Assembly (NCBI GenBank): GCA_944385485.1 | Contig: CALWXL010000001.1 | Location: forward strand, 1 to 64,000 | Source of the DNA: an uncultured Oscillospiraceae bacterium | Lineage (GTDB): Bacteria > Bacillota > Clostridia > Oscillospirales > Oscillospiraceae | DNA: 64,000 nucleotides | Direction: 5' to 3' | Shown here: positions 42,952-51,549 of the stretch, piece after piece | How the letters are laid out: each line of letters starts with the position of its first letter | Numbering within the stretch: position 1 is the first letter of the stretch | The notes under the pieces: generated by a model | Told to the model about the DNA's origin: nothing | What the model saw: only the letters and a program-made list of their open reading frames with translations | Database searches by the model: none | Translations under genes and position numbers: made by a program

Positions 42952-43917
42952 TTAGGCCTTGCCGTCGCAGCCCAGGACGTTGATCAGCTTGTGCTTGACC
43001 AGCTCCTTGATGTTGGCGCGGGCGGGCTTCAGGTACTCGCGGGGGTCAAACTTGTCGGGGTGCTCAGCGAAGAACTTACGGATGGTGCCGGTCATGGCCA
43101 GACGCAGGTCAGAGTCAATGTTGATCTTACACACAGCGCCGCGGGCGGCCTGACGCAGCTGCTCCTCGGGGATACCAACGGCATCGGGCATCTTGCCGCC
43201 GTTCTCGTTGATCATCTTCACATACTCCTGGGGCACGGAAGAAGAGCCGTGGAGAACGATGGGGAAGCCGGGCAGACGACGGACGACCTCGTCCAGGATG
43301 TCAAAGCGCAGGGGAGGGGGAACCAGCTCGCCCTTCTCATTGCGGGTGCACTGAGCAGCGGTGAACTTGTAAGCGCCGTGGCTGGTGCCGATGGCGATGG
43401 CCAGAGAGTCGCAGCCGGTCTTGGAAACGAACTCCTCAACCTCCTCAGGACGGGTGTAGTGAGAGTCCTCGGCGGAAACCTGGACCTCGTCCTCCACGCC
43501 GGCCAGAGCACCCAGCTCAGCCTCAACCACAACACCGTGGTCATGAGCATATTCCACAACACGCTTGGTCAGCTCAATGTTCTCAGCAAAGGGCTTGGAA
43601 GAAGCGTCGATCATGACGGAGGTAAAGCCGCCGTCGATGCAGCTCTTACAAGTCTCAAAGCTGTCACCGTGATCCAGGTGCAGAGCGATGGGCAGGCCAG
43701 TCTCGATGATGGCAGCCTCAACCAGCTTGACCAGGTAGGTGTGGTTGGCGTAAGCACGGGCGCCCTTGGAAACCTGAAGAATCAGGGGAGCGTTAACCTC
43801 CTTGGCGGCCTCGGTGATGCCCTGAACGATCTCCATGTTGTTGACGTTGAAAGCACCAATTGCATACCCACCATCGTATGCCTTTTTGAACATCTCGGTA
43901 GTAGTGACCAGTGGCAT
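42952..43917 (-). CDS. fba: Class II fructose-1,6-bisphosphate aldolase
   Basis: A 321-residue zinc-dependent aldolase. The zinc and substrate ligands are in ALHLDHGDSFE, VVEAELGALAG, IGTSHGAYKF and LHGSSSVP. The ATG at 43917 is 9 bases after AAGGAG; a TTG three codons upstream abuts it. With pfp it forms a compact glycolytic pair. Codon use is highly biased. Confidence 0.95.
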   Translation of the reverse strand: MPLVTTTEMFKKAYDGGYAIGAFNVNNMEIVQGITEAAKEVNAPLILQVSKGARAYANHTYLVKLVEAAIIETGLPIALHLDHGDSFETCKSCIDGGFTSVMIDASSKPFAENIELTKRVVEYAHDHGVVVEAELGALAGVEDEVQVSAEDSHYTRPEEVEEFVSKTGCDSLAIAIGTSHGAYKFTAAQCTRNEKGELVPPPLRFDILDEVVRRLPGFPIVLHGSSSVPQEYVKMINENGGKMPDAVGIPEEQLRQAARGAVCKINIDSDLRLAMTGTIRKFFAEHPDKFDPREYLKPARANIKELVKHKLINVLGCDGKA

Positions 43918-43961
43918 TTGAATCAACTCCTTAGTAGAATTAATTGGTCTTGCACTTCATC

Positions 43962-43990
43962 ATTTTAACAGTGTTCAAGCAAAATTGCAA
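43962..43990 (-). promoter_or_regulatory. Promoter of fba-pfp
   Basis: On the minus strand: TTGCAA, 17 bases, TAAAAT, 45 bases before the fba ATG. Confidence 0.7.
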
Positions 43991-44075
43991 GGTATCCACC
44001 CATCTTTTTTACGACAAATTATATACATCGCCCGAAATCCCTTTGTGCGAAGTGACAAAAAAGCAGGAGAGAGGC

Positions 44076-45080
44076 TCACTTTTTCTTGCCGCGATTTCCC
44101 AAAGGGTTGAGTTGAGCTGCCTGACGCATGGCATCGCTGTCCACATGTGTGTAGATTTGGGTGGTATTCAAGTGCTCATGCCCGAGAATTTCCTGCAATG
44201 TGCGAACATCAACGCCATTTTTCAACATCAGCGTGGCAGCAGTATGACGGAGTTTATGGGCAGAATACTTTTCGCTGTCCAACCCAGCGGCTTTCAGCCG
44301 TTTTTTTATCATATAATGGACCCCATCTTTGGTAATTCGAGTGCGTTTTCTGGTGATAAACAGTGCATACGGGTCTACAGCAGCGGATTGAGCCCGTACC
44401 GCAAGCCAATCATCCAGCGCCGCTCGGCAAGCGGCATTGAGAAAGACAAATCTCTCTTTGTTACCTTTGCCCAATACCCGCATACGATCTTCTCGCACAT
44501 CGCTGAGATTCAGCCCCACCAGTTCCGAAATACGCAGCCCACAGTTGAGAAACAGTGTAATGATACAAAAATCACGCTCGGCATTGGCCCCATCGATGCT
44601 GTCTAACAGCTGGATACACTCATCCAGAGTCAAAAATCGAGGTAGCGTCTGCCGCTGCCTGGGCGCATCCAGCTCCTGAATGGGGTTTTCTGTCATAACT
44701 TTGGCCTTGTTGACCAAATATTTATAAAATGAGCGAATAGAGGCCACTTTTCTGGCTCTTGTAGAGGCTTCCAGTCCACAACCAGCCTGGGGCGCATTGT
44801 GATTCTTCGCCCGATCCCGGCTGAGAAAACTCAGATAGGAATACACATCAGCTAACGTCACGGAGCGTATGAGATCAACATTCACATCATCAATGGAGAT
44901 TTCGTCCAAGGGCGTGGATCTAGGCACCAAGCCTTTTTCAATTTTCATATATCTCAGAAAGGTGCGCAGATCAAGAAAATATTCATCCACCGTTTTGGAT
45001 GAATGTCCCTGAATGGTCTCGTGATACGCCAAAAAATCCCGCAGCACCGGTGGTGCCTGGGTTCGGTAGTCAATTTTCAT
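44076..45080 (-). CDS. Tyrosine recombinase (XerC/XerD-like)
   Basis: A 334-residue phage-integrase-family recombinase with a SAM-like N-terminal DNA-binding domain (residues 10-120) and a catalytic domain holding the full set: R183 (GLRISEL), K205 (LGKGNKER), H275 and R278 (HKLRHTAAT), H301 (LGHEHLNT) and Y310. The layout fits the housekeeping XerC/D group, but the insert around residues 88-105 is longer than usual. No neighbouring mobile-element genes or repeats were seen, so a chromosome-dimer or XerS/H-type role is likelier than integration. Confidence 0.88.
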   Translation of the reverse strand: MKIDYRTQAPPVLRDFLAYHETIQGHSSKTVDEYFLDLRTFLRYMKIEKGLVPRSTPLDEISIDDVNVDLIRSVTLADVYSYLSFLSRDRAKNHNAPQAGCGLEASTRARKVASIRSFYKYLVNKAKVMTENPIQELDAPRQRQTLPRFLTLDECIQLLDSIDGANAERDFCIITLFLNCGLRISELVGLNLSDVREDRMRVLGKGNKERFVFLNAACRAALDDWLAVRAQSAAVDPYALFITRKRTRITKDGVHYMIKKRLKAAGLDSEKYSAHKLRHTAATLMLKNGVDVRTLQEILGHEHLNTTQIYTHVDSDAMRQAAQLNPLGNRGKKK

Positions 45081-45163
45081 CTTATATCACCATAATTGTA
45101 TACATAAAGCGAAGTCAGCCCGCCGATACTATGGACATCAATATCCCGGGCCGCCCCTCCCCT

Positions 45164-45195
45164 CAACTCAACAAAATTTTAATTTTGTTGAGTTG
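45164..45195. promoter_or_regulatory. 15-bp perfect inverted repeat, probable operator
   Basis: CAACTCAACAAAATT and AATTTTGTTGAGTTG separated by TT, in the 165-base gap between the recombinase gene (minus) and the small cysteine-rich gene (plus). It has no T-run and lies next to AT-rich promoter-like sequence (TATATAAAT), so an operator is more likely than a terminator. Confidence 0.55.
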
Positions 45196-45245
45196 TATAT
45201 AAATTTGATTTGGGGTGCTCCAGAACAAGAAACGGAGGTTTTCCC

Positions 45246-45440
45246 ATGAGTCTCATTCCGTGTACCCTCTCCTGTCAGTATCAGTCCGATGGTCGGTGCA
45301 CCCTGTACGCCGCCGGCTCTCAACCGATGCGCAACGCACGCCAGGACGGCACCGACCATCCTTGTCTCAATTATGTGCCAAAGTCTTCAGACAAGCACCG
45401 CAATCGCTTGCCGGATGTTGTGCACCTCAATGAGCTGTAA
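45246..45440 (+). CDS. Small cysteine-containing protein of unknown function
   Basis: A 64-residue protein starting MSLIPCTLSCQYQSDGRC, with C6, C10, C18 and C40. Short clostridial proteins with this N-terminus are common and are often labelled hydroxymyristoyl-ACP dehydratase, which the sequence does not support. A metal-binding role is possible. GGAGG lies 7 bases before the ATG. Its last 54 bases overlap the 3' end of radA, which runs the other way. Confidence 0.7.
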   Translation: MSLIPCTLSCQYQSDGRCTLYAAGSQPMRNARQDGTDHPCLNYVPKSSDKHRNRLPDVVHLNEL

Positions 45441-46751
45441 ACCCTCCGGCACAATCAGCTTTCCGCTGTGTCGGGCTGGGATCAGGCATTTGGTGAATCC
45501 CAGCCGCTGCACCTCGCTGAGCCGCTGATTCAAGGCATGTACTGCACGCAGCTCTCCGGTCAGGCCCACCTCACCAATGGCAGCCAAATCGTACGGTACG
45601 GGCTTGTCCCGGAAGCTGGACGCCAACGCCACAATCAAAGCCAAATCTGCCGCCGGCTCGGTGATGCTCAGGCCACCAATGACGTTAACGTACACGTCAC
45701 AGTTGGACACCATGAGTCCACCACGTTTTTCCAGTACTGCCGAGAGCATCATAGCCCGGTTGTAGTCAAAGCCATTGCAGGAGCGCCTCGATGTGCCGTA
45801 GGCCGACGGCGTGAGCAGCGCCTGGACTTCTGCCAGCACCGGACGCACGCCCTCCATGACGCAAGTGACGCAGGAACCCGGGGTATTCTGGGGCCGTCCG
45901 GAGAGCAGCGCCTCCGAGGGGTTGGGCACCTGGGACAGTCCCTGGTCCCCCATCTCAAACACACCGATCTCATTGGTGGCACCGAAACGGTTCTTCGCTG
46001 CCCGAAGAATCCGGTAGGAGTTGTGCTCCTCCCCTTCAAAATGCAGCACACAGTCCACCATGTGCTCCAGCACCTTGGGGCCCGCCAGAGATCCCTCTTT
46101 GTTGATATGTCCCACCACAAATACCGTAATGCCCAAGCCTTTGGCCAAGTGCATCAATGTCATAGTGCACTCCTTGACCTGGGCGACACTGCCCGGTGAG
46201 GCATTGGAGTCGCCATTGTACACGGTCTGGATGGAGTCCACAATGAGAATGTCCGGTTTCTGTTGCTCTACCGCCGAAACCACATCTTCCAGATTAGTCT
46301 CTGAATAGAGATAGAGCCCCTGCCCGGATATTCCAAGTCTCTGGGCCCGGAGTTTGATCTGCCGCTCCGACTCCTCCCCGGACACATAGAGCACCGAGGC
46401 AAACTGGCACAGACTGTTGCAGATCTGGAGCATCAAGGTGGACTTACCGATGCCAGGGGCGCCACCTACCAGCACCAGAGAACCCTTGACGGCACCTCCG
46501 CCCAGCACGCGATCCAACTCGCTCATTCCCGTGGGGAAACGCAGCTCATCGGCAGCCTCCACATCATTCATGGGGCGAGGTCTGCGCAGGGACGATGTAG
46601 TGATTCCTCCGCTTTTCTTCTTAGTGTCTGTCACAGCAGCGGGTTGCTCTACAATGGTATTCCAAGCCCCACATGCCATACATCTTCCCTGCCACTTCGG
46701 GGTTTCATTGCCACACTGAGTGCAGTAAAAGACGGTTTTATTCTTTGCCAT
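45387..46751 (-). CDS. radA: DNA repair protein RadA
   Basis: A 454-residue RecA-like ATPase helping branch migration in recombination. An N-terminal zinc finger (C10, C13, C24, C27), Walker A GGAPGIGKST, the RadA-specific KNRFG motif, and a C-terminal Lon-like domain are all present; length is normal. It is preceded without a gap by the amidase gene, whose stop ends one base before the radA ATG. Confidence 0.95.
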   Translation of the reverse strand: MAKNKTVFYCTQCGNETPKWQGRCMACGAWNTIVEQPAAVTDTKKKSGGITTSSLRRPRPMNDVEAADELRFPTGMSELDRVLGGGAVKGSLVLVGGAPGIGKSTLMLQICNSLCQFASVLYVSGEESERQIKLRAQRLGISGQGLYLYSETNLEDVVSAVEQQKPDILIVDSIQTVYNGDSNASPGSVAQVKECTMTLMHLAKGLGITVFVVGHINKEGSLAGPKVLEHMVDCVLHFEGEEHNSYRILRAAKNRFGATNEIGVFEMGDQGLSQVPNPSEALLSGRPQNTPGSCVTCVMEGVRPVLAEVQALLTPSAYGTSRRSCNGFDYNRAMMLSAVLEKRGGLMVSNCDVYVNVIGGLSITEPAADLALIVALASSFRDKPVPYDLAAIGEVGLTGELRAVHALNQRLSEVQRLGFTKCLIPARHSGKLIVPEGLQLIEVHNIRQAIAVLV

Positions 46752-47465
46752 TCAGATTCCTCCTGAGGCTTTGTTCATCATTTGTAATTGATGGAGATAT
46801 GCCCCGGTGATAGCCAGGGATAGTCGGGTCTGGTAGTCATCGGTGAGAAGCAGAGATGCTTCCAGCCCATTGCTGAGAAAGCCGCACTCCACCAGTAACG
46901 CGGGACGGGTGATGTGAGCAAACAGGTAGACATCCTGCGAAACCTGCTTGGCCTTTTTGGTGTTGGCAGGGTCCACCACATCACAGAGGGTCTGCTGGGT
47001 GAATTCCCCCCATTGACGAGCTACATCCCCCACAGAGTAAAACACCTGGGCTCCTGAAACAGATGGGTCCGAATACTGATTTTGATGGATGCTGATGAGC
47101 ATAGCTCCCGGCGTCTGCTCCACCAGTTGGGCCCGATAGTCCAAATCGGACTGCTTGCGTTCCCCTCGCTCATCTGCGCCTGGTGTATGCAAAGAGACAT
47201 CTTCTGTCCGGGTCAGTACCGTCTCTACCCCACACAGCGCCATGAAGTAGTCTAGTTTTTGGACAATCTGGAGGTTGATATCGCTCTCTCGATGTCCGGA
47301 GGCAGTCACAGCTCCCCCATCTTCTCCACCATGCCCCGCATCCAGGACCACCACAGGCCATTGTGCATACTCCACCGGAGCCACAGTGGGCACCAGTTTC
47401 CCCCACCGAGCTAAAAAGCAGAGGATTCCCGCTGCAATCAGTAACATCACCATCCATGGCTTCAT
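46752..47465 (-). CDS. cwlD: N-acetylmuramoyl-L-alanine amidase (CwlD-like)
   Basis: A 237-residue protein with an N-terminal membrane anchor (residues 4-22) and an Amidase_3 domain. The zinc ligands and catalytic residues are in LDAGHGGEDGG, GHRESDINL, ISIHQNQ and LVECGFLSN. That size and layout fit CwlD, which makes muramic-δ-lactam in spore cortex, consistent with the many sporulation genes nearby. The ATG at 47465 is preferred; the ATG at 47471 abuts the ribosome site. Confidence 0.85.
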   Translation of the reverse strand: MKPWMVMLLIAAGILCFLARWGKLVPTVAPVEYAQWPVVVLDAGHGGEDGGAVTASGHRESDINLQIVQKLDYFMALCGVETVLTRTEDVSLHTPGADERGERKQSDLDYRAQLVEQTPGAMLISIHQNQYSDPSVSGAQVFYSVGDVARQWGEFTQQTLCDVVDPANTKKAKQVSQDVYLFAHITRPALLVECGFLSNGLEASLLLTDDYQTRLSLAITGAYLHQLQMMNKASGGI

Positions 47466-47514
47466 GGCCATCCCCCCTTCCCTCTCACCATATGAGAAAA
47501 GGGGACAACTCATG

Positions 47515-48309
47515 CTAGACGCAGTGATAGATTTCCCGGTGACGCTGAGAGACCATCACCTTCACGTCGGGGAACGCATTTTGCAGCCATTCGGCCACCA
47601 CGGGACACACCACGTTTTCTGTGGGATAGTGCCCCGCATCCAGCAAGTTGAGCCCGTAGCTCTTGGCTTCCAAGAACACATCGTATTTCACATCGGCGGT
47701 CACAAAGGTATCACAGCCACAGGCCAATGCGTCGGCCAGCATGCTTCCGCAGGAACCACCGCCTACGGCTACCTTGTGCACCGACTTGCCGCTGTCCACT
47801 ACCCGGACACAGGCCGCGTTCAGGCGCTGTTTCACCAGCTCGGCAAAGGTATCCACGCTCTGGGTCGGCACCAGACCCACACGTCCAATGCCATAGGGCC
47901 TTCCCTGCGCGTCCTCGCCATCTTGGTGAAGCTGATCCACGTCGGTCAGTCCCAAGGCATGGGCCAGGGCGTCGTTGACGCCCTCGGCTACCGCATCCAG
48001 ATTGGTGTGGGCGCAAATCGCTGCTAGCCCGTGCTCTGCCATGTATAACAGCAAATCCCCACCTGGGGTCACATCTGTCAGCTGCTTGACCCCGTTCCAA
48101 ATGACGGGATGATGAGACACAATCAGTTGAGCTCCCAGCTCCACAGCCTCCTCCGCCACGGACTTGGTGATGTCCAATGCCACCAGGACACGGTCTACCT
48201 GCGCGCCATGGTGTCCGACTAGAAATCCGGCATTGTCAAACCCCAACTGATACCGAAATGGGGCCTTTTCATCCATCCAATCATAGATCTGCGACACCGT
48301 CCGACTCAT
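47515..48309 (-). CDS. Nif3-like dinuclear metal-centre protein (YqfO/DUF34)
   Basis: A 264-residue Nif3-family protein with the conserved metal-ligand segments SHHPVIWNGV, HTNLDAVAEGVND and GHYPTENV. Family proteins are hexamers with a two-metal site; some act as GTP cyclohydrolase-like enzymes, but the role is not settled. It overlaps trmK by 4 bases, the same pairing seen in Bacillus (yqfN-yqfO). Confidence 0.92.
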   Translation of the reverse strand: MSRTVSQIYDWMDEKAPFRYQLGFDNAGFLVGHHGAQVDRVLVALDITKSVAEEAVELGAQLIVSHHPVIWNGVKQLTDVTPGGDLLLYMAEHGLAAICAHTNLDAVAEGVNDALAHALGLTDVDQLHQDGEDAQGRPYGIGRVGLVPTQSVDTFAELVKQRLNAACVRVVDSGKSVHKVAVGGGSCGSMLADALACGCDTFVTADVKYDVFLEAKSYGLNLLDAGHYPTENVVCPVVAEWLQNAFPDVKVMVSQRHREIYHCV

Positions 48310-48986
48310 ACTTCCAGCTCCTTTTTCATACTCTCCAACCCATTCAGGACTTCCTCCAGGTGTGCCACCGTGGGCTGATCTGGATTGACAGAGGCACGCT
48401 GTCCCTCCAGGGCACGGCGCACCTTTCCTTCCATCATAGCCAAGTACTCTCTACGCAGAGGCTGAGGACGATTGCGTCCCACCCACAGCTCCGCCGCGGT
48501 CATGGGCGCGTCCTCGCCCCCACGAACCGTGAGGATTGTATACATCCGGCTTCCCTCTCGGCAAATGGTCTCTTTCTCCACCGTATACCCATGGTCCAGC
48601 AGCCACTTCCGCAAATCCGGAAAAGAAGTCATAGGTTGCAACAGCAGCAGTGTATCTTCTTTTGTCCAGGGAGCCTGCTCCAAAATGGCGGCAATGGTCT
48701 CCCCGCCCATACCAGCAATGGCTACCACATCTGCCTCCCCGGCCTGAATACCAGATAGTCCATCACACAGGCGCAGAGAAACCTGATCTGCTACTCCGTG
48801 CTGCTCCACGGTCTCTTTGGCCCGAGAGAGAGGTCCTTCCCGTAAATCTGAGGCAATGGCGTTGGAGATACGCCCCTCCAACAGCAGCCAAACCGGTAGC
48901 AAGGCATGGTCTGTGCCCACGTCCGCCAGGATGGAACCCTGGGGAACTTGTTGGGCAATGGTTTCCAATCTAGGTGTTAACTCCAT
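48306..48986 (-). CDS. trmK: tRNA (adenine(22)-N1)-methyltransferase
   Basis: A 226-residue TrmK: Rossmann SAM-binding domain with LADVGTDHALLPVWLL, SDLREGPLSRAK and AIAGMGGETI, plus a C-terminal coiled coil. It makes m1A22 in tRNA. The ATG at 48986 follows GGAGG; a longer frame upstream is not supported. It is followed by the Nif3-like gene. Confidence 0.93.
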   Translation of the reverse strand: MELTPRLETIAQQVPQGSILADVGTDHALLPVWLLLEGRISNAIASDLREGPLSRAKETVEQHGVADQVSLRLCDGLSGIQAGEADVVAIAGMGGETIAAILEQAPWTKEDTLLLLQPMTSFPDLRKWLLDHGYTVEKETICREGSRMYTILTVRGGEDAPMTAAELWVGRNRPQPLRREYLAMMEGKVRRALEGQRASVNPDQPTVAHLEEVLNGLESMKKELEV

Positions 48987-49012
48987 AGTTCCTCCAACAA
49001 TCCCTAAATAGA

Positions 49013-49040
49013 CGGAAAGAGCGGTTTCCCGCTCTTTCCC
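49013..49040 (-). terminator. Hairpin between the DUF1858 gene and trmK
   Basis: GGAAAGAGCGG and CCGCTCTTTCC form an 11-bp stem with a 4-base loop, 10 bases after the DUF1858 stop. There is no long T-run, so termination may be partial. Confidence 0.65.
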
Positions 49041-49049
49041 ATCCATACA

Positions 49050-49250
49050 TCAATCAGCAATGTTTGCGTTGATCTTCTCCAGCAGAGAATTCACGTCTAC
49101 GCCGTGCACCATGCAGGCCTGCTCCACGGTCTCGCCACGGGCGGAGGGGCAGCCCAGGCAGTGCATGCCGATGGAGAGGAAGATGGGGGCGGTGTGAGGG
49201 GCGATGTCCAGAATATCGCCGATGATGGTATCCTTGGTAATCTTAGCCAT
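49050..49250 (-). CDS. DUF1858 protein
   Basis: A 66-residue helical protein of the DUF1858 family (ScdA/RIC N-terminal-like), with the family pattern TIGDIL...IFLSIGMHCLGCPSARGETVE and its CxxC. In other proteins the domain precedes hybrid-cluster or Fe-S repair modules; alone, its role is unknown. AGGAGGT precedes the ATG. Confidence 0.88.
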   Translation of the reverse strand: MAKITKDTIIGDILDIAPHTAPIFLSIGMHCLGCPSARGETVEQACMVHGVDVNSLLEKINANIAD

Positions 49251-49335
49251 GTTACATGACCTCCTGATCTAGTTTTGTCGAACATGCTTAGTATATCCAA
49301 CCTTTTGCTCTTTTGCAAGAGGTTGAAGGGGAATC

Positions 49336-50532
49336 TCACTGGAATTCCTTCAAAAATGCCTCCAGGCGGTCCATGCCCTTCTTGATGTTCTCCATCGACG
49401 TGGCATAAGACCAGCGCACAAAGTTGGGCGCGCCAAAGGCAGTTCCGGGCACGGTAGCCACCAGGCCATACTTCAAAAAGGCCTGGGAGAAATCATCACA
49501 GGTCTCAATGACCTGGCCGCGCACGCTGCGGCCCACCAGCTTTTCCATGTTCATCATCACATAGAAAGCGCCCTCAGGCTGGATACAACTGACTCCCTCC
49601 ACCTGGTTCATCCGTTTCACCAGGTAGTTGCGGCGCCCCTCAAAGGCCTGACGCATGGCCTCGATTTTGTCCTGAGGACCGCTGAGGGCAACCTGAGCTG
49701 CGGCTTGGGAGATAGCGCAGCAAGAACCAGCGCAGTGGCTGAGGTAGTTGATCATGACCTTGATGACCTCAGGCTCGCCCAGAGCGTAGCCAATGCGCCA
49801 GCCAGTCATGGCATAGGCTTTGGACACACCGTTGATAAGGATGGTGCGCTTTTTCACCTCTTCGCCCAGTCTGGCCACCGAGGTGAATTTCAACCCATCG
49901 TACAGCAGGCAGGAGTAAATTTCATCGGCGATGATGTACAGATCCTTCTCCACACACACATCAGCCAGAGCCTGCAACTCCTCCCGACTGTACACCATAC
50001 CGGTGGGGTTGGAAGGATTGTTGAGAATCATGGCCTTGGTCTTGGGGGTAATGGCATCCCGCAGTTGTTGCGCGGTAATCTTAAATCCAGCAGACTCCTG
50101 AGCGGTGACCACTACAGGCACGCCACCCATCATGCGGATGAGCTCAATGTAGCTGACCCAGTAGGGAGCTGGGAGAATGACCTCATCCCCGGGATTAACC
50201 AGAGTACGCAGAGCCAGGTACACACAGTGCTTGGCACCAGCAGCCACCACTACCTGGGAAGGCTGATATTCCACATGGAAATCCGCCTTGACCCGGTCGC
50301 AAATGGCCTTCTTCAGCCCCGGCGTGCCGGAGGCAGGGGTATAGCGGGTATTGTTTTCTTCAATAGCATGGATACCGGCGGCCTTGATCTCGTCCGGCGT
50401 GTTGAAATCCGGCTCTCCGGCGCCAAATCCCACAACATCAATGCCGTCGGCCTTCATCTGCTTGGCCAGAGAGTCAATGGCCATGGTGCTGGATGCCTGA
50501 ACCTGAGAGGCAATCCGTGACAATTCTTTCAA
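49336..50532 (-). CDS. aspC: Class I/II aminotransferase (aspartate aminotransferase type Ib)
   Basis: A 398-residue PLP enzyme. The Schiff-base lysine is in GVSKAYAMTGWRIGY; NPSNPTG, DEIYS and the C-terminal R in FVRWSYA mark fold type I aspartate/prephenate-type aminotransferases. The TTG at 50532 is taken as the start because it lies 6 bases after GGAGGG; the frame continues 6 codons further. Aspartate or a related amino acid is the likely substrate. Confidence 0.9.
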   Translation of the reverse strand: MKELSRIASQVQASSTMAIDSLAKQMKADGIDVVGFGAGEPDFNTPDEIKAAGIHAIEENNTRYTPASGTPGLKKAICDRVKADFHVEYQPSQVVVAAGAKHCVYLALRTLVNPGDEVILPAPYWVSYIELIRMMGGVPVVVTAQESAGFKITAQQLRDAITPKTKAMILNNPSNPTGMVYSREELQALADVCVEKDLYIIADEIYSCLLYDGLKFTSVARLGEEVKKRTILINGVSKAYAMTGWRIGYALGEPEVIKVMINYLSHCAGSCCAISQAAAQVALSGPQDKIEAMRQAFEGRRNYLVKRMNQVEGVSCIQPEGAFYVMMNMEKLVGRSVRGQVIETCDDFSQAFLKYGLVATVPGTAFGAPNFVRWSYATSMENIKKGMDRLEAFLKEFQ

Positions 50533-50617
50533 GTCAATCCCTCCGTACACTTCATTTATGACATATTATATCTTGTTCCTTGCATCCTTGCAAGTATCAA
50601 TCCAGGAAACGCGGTGT

Positions 50618-50651
50618 ATTTTGCATCAAGCAGCGATTTGTGATGCAAAAT
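50618..50651 (-). terminator. Hairpin after the pantothenate-kinase-like gene
   Basis: ATTTTGCATCA pairs with TGATGCAAAAT around a 12-base loop, starting at the stop codon on the minus strand. There is no T-run, so termination is uncertain. Confidence 0.4.
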
Positions 50652-51433
50652 CACCGGGTGCGCTTGGTGGTATTCTTGCGGTAGAGAAAATACAGTCCCT
50701 TGACCATCAGATCTCGGTCATACTCGATGGAGTGGTGACAATGGCGAAAAATCTCCGGAGCATACTCTCCGCTGGCCACCACGGAGGCAGCCGGCTCTCC
50801 TGCTGCCTGCTCCATCTCATCAATCAATCGGTCGATGGTACCAGCGTACCCATACACCACACCCGCTCGCATGGAATCCACCGTGTTGCGGCCCAGAGGG
50901 GTGTCCACCTTTCCCATGGCGATGTGGGGCAGCTGGGCTCCGTTGTCGGATAGAGCCTCCAACGCGATGGCCATGCCGGGCATGATGGCACAGCCCTCAT
51001 AGGATGCCTGTCTCATGTAGGAGAAAGATAGTGCTGTGCCCGAGTTGATGACAATGGAGGGTGAGGGATAGAGGGCCACTGCCGCCACCGCCGAGGCCAC
51101 AATGTTACTGCCCAGCTGATTATGGACATCCGCCCGGATGTTCAGCCCTGTTTTCACACCAGGGCCCACTACCATAGGCCGTTTCCCGGTCAAGCGCTGG
51201 ATGGCCCGGACAAAAATATCTGTGACCGGAGGCACTACACTGGATACAATAGCCCCCTGTACTTCTTTTATGTTTCCACCGTACAGCTGGAACAATCCCA
51301 TCAGATCCAGGGCACAGCGGTCCTCACTGTATCTGCGCTCGGTTTCCAGCTCAGAGCGGAAACGGATGTCCCCGTTTTCCTCGAACAATGCGATGGTGAC
51401 ATGGATGTTGCTGATGGCCACAGCCAGAATCAA
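50651..51433 (-). CDS. Type III pantothenate kinase-like protein without the catalytic residues
   Basis: A 260-residue protein with the length and segment order of CoaX. Key motifs are altered: the N-terminal D-x-GNT is AISNI (Ala at position 6, Ser at 8), the GADR motif reads GSNI, and DFGTATT reads NSGTALS. The aspartates needed for catalysis in the family are therefore absent. TTG start after GGGG, giving MILAVAIS aligned to the usual MILVIDIG. It may be a pseudokinase with a regulatory or binding role. It is not disrupted by stops or frameshifts, so it appears under selection. Confidence 0.75.
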   Translation of the reverse strand: MILAVAISNIHVTIALFEENGDIRFRSELETERRYSEDRCALDLMGLFQLYGGNIKEVQGAIVSSVVPPVTDIFVRAIQRLTGKRPMVVGPGVKTGLNIRADVHNQLGSNIVASAVAAVALYPSPSIVINSGTALSFSYMRQASYEGCAIMPGMAIALEALSDNGAQLPHIAMGKVDTPLGRNTVDSMRAGVVYGYAGTIDRLIDEMEQAAGEPAASVVASGEYAPEIFRHCHHSIEYDRDLMVKGLYFLYRKNTTKRTR

Positions 51434-51507
51434 AGTGCCCAACCCCTTTGTATACAAGATTCTCTTGGTTCTCATTATAGCCAGGGCCAAAGGGCATTGC
51501 AAGAGGA

Positions 51508-51545
51508 AACCTCCGCCCCAGAGTGCACAGAGCGGAGGTTTTCCC
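51508..51545 (-). terminator. Terminator-like hairpin after leuB
   Basis: AACCTCCGC and GCGGAGGTT pair across a 15-base loop, 5 bases after the leuB stop. Confidence 0.6.
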
Positions 51546-51549
51546 GTTT

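Noticed and set aside
41718..43968. Open frames on the plus strand opposite pfp and fba
   Set aside because: Both mirror highly expressed glycolytic genes with biased codons and have no independent support.
44076..45080. Tyrosine recombinase as integrase of a second mobile element
   Set aside because: No flanking repeats, tRNA gene or mobile-element genes near it; its sequence fits Xer-type housekeeping recombinases.
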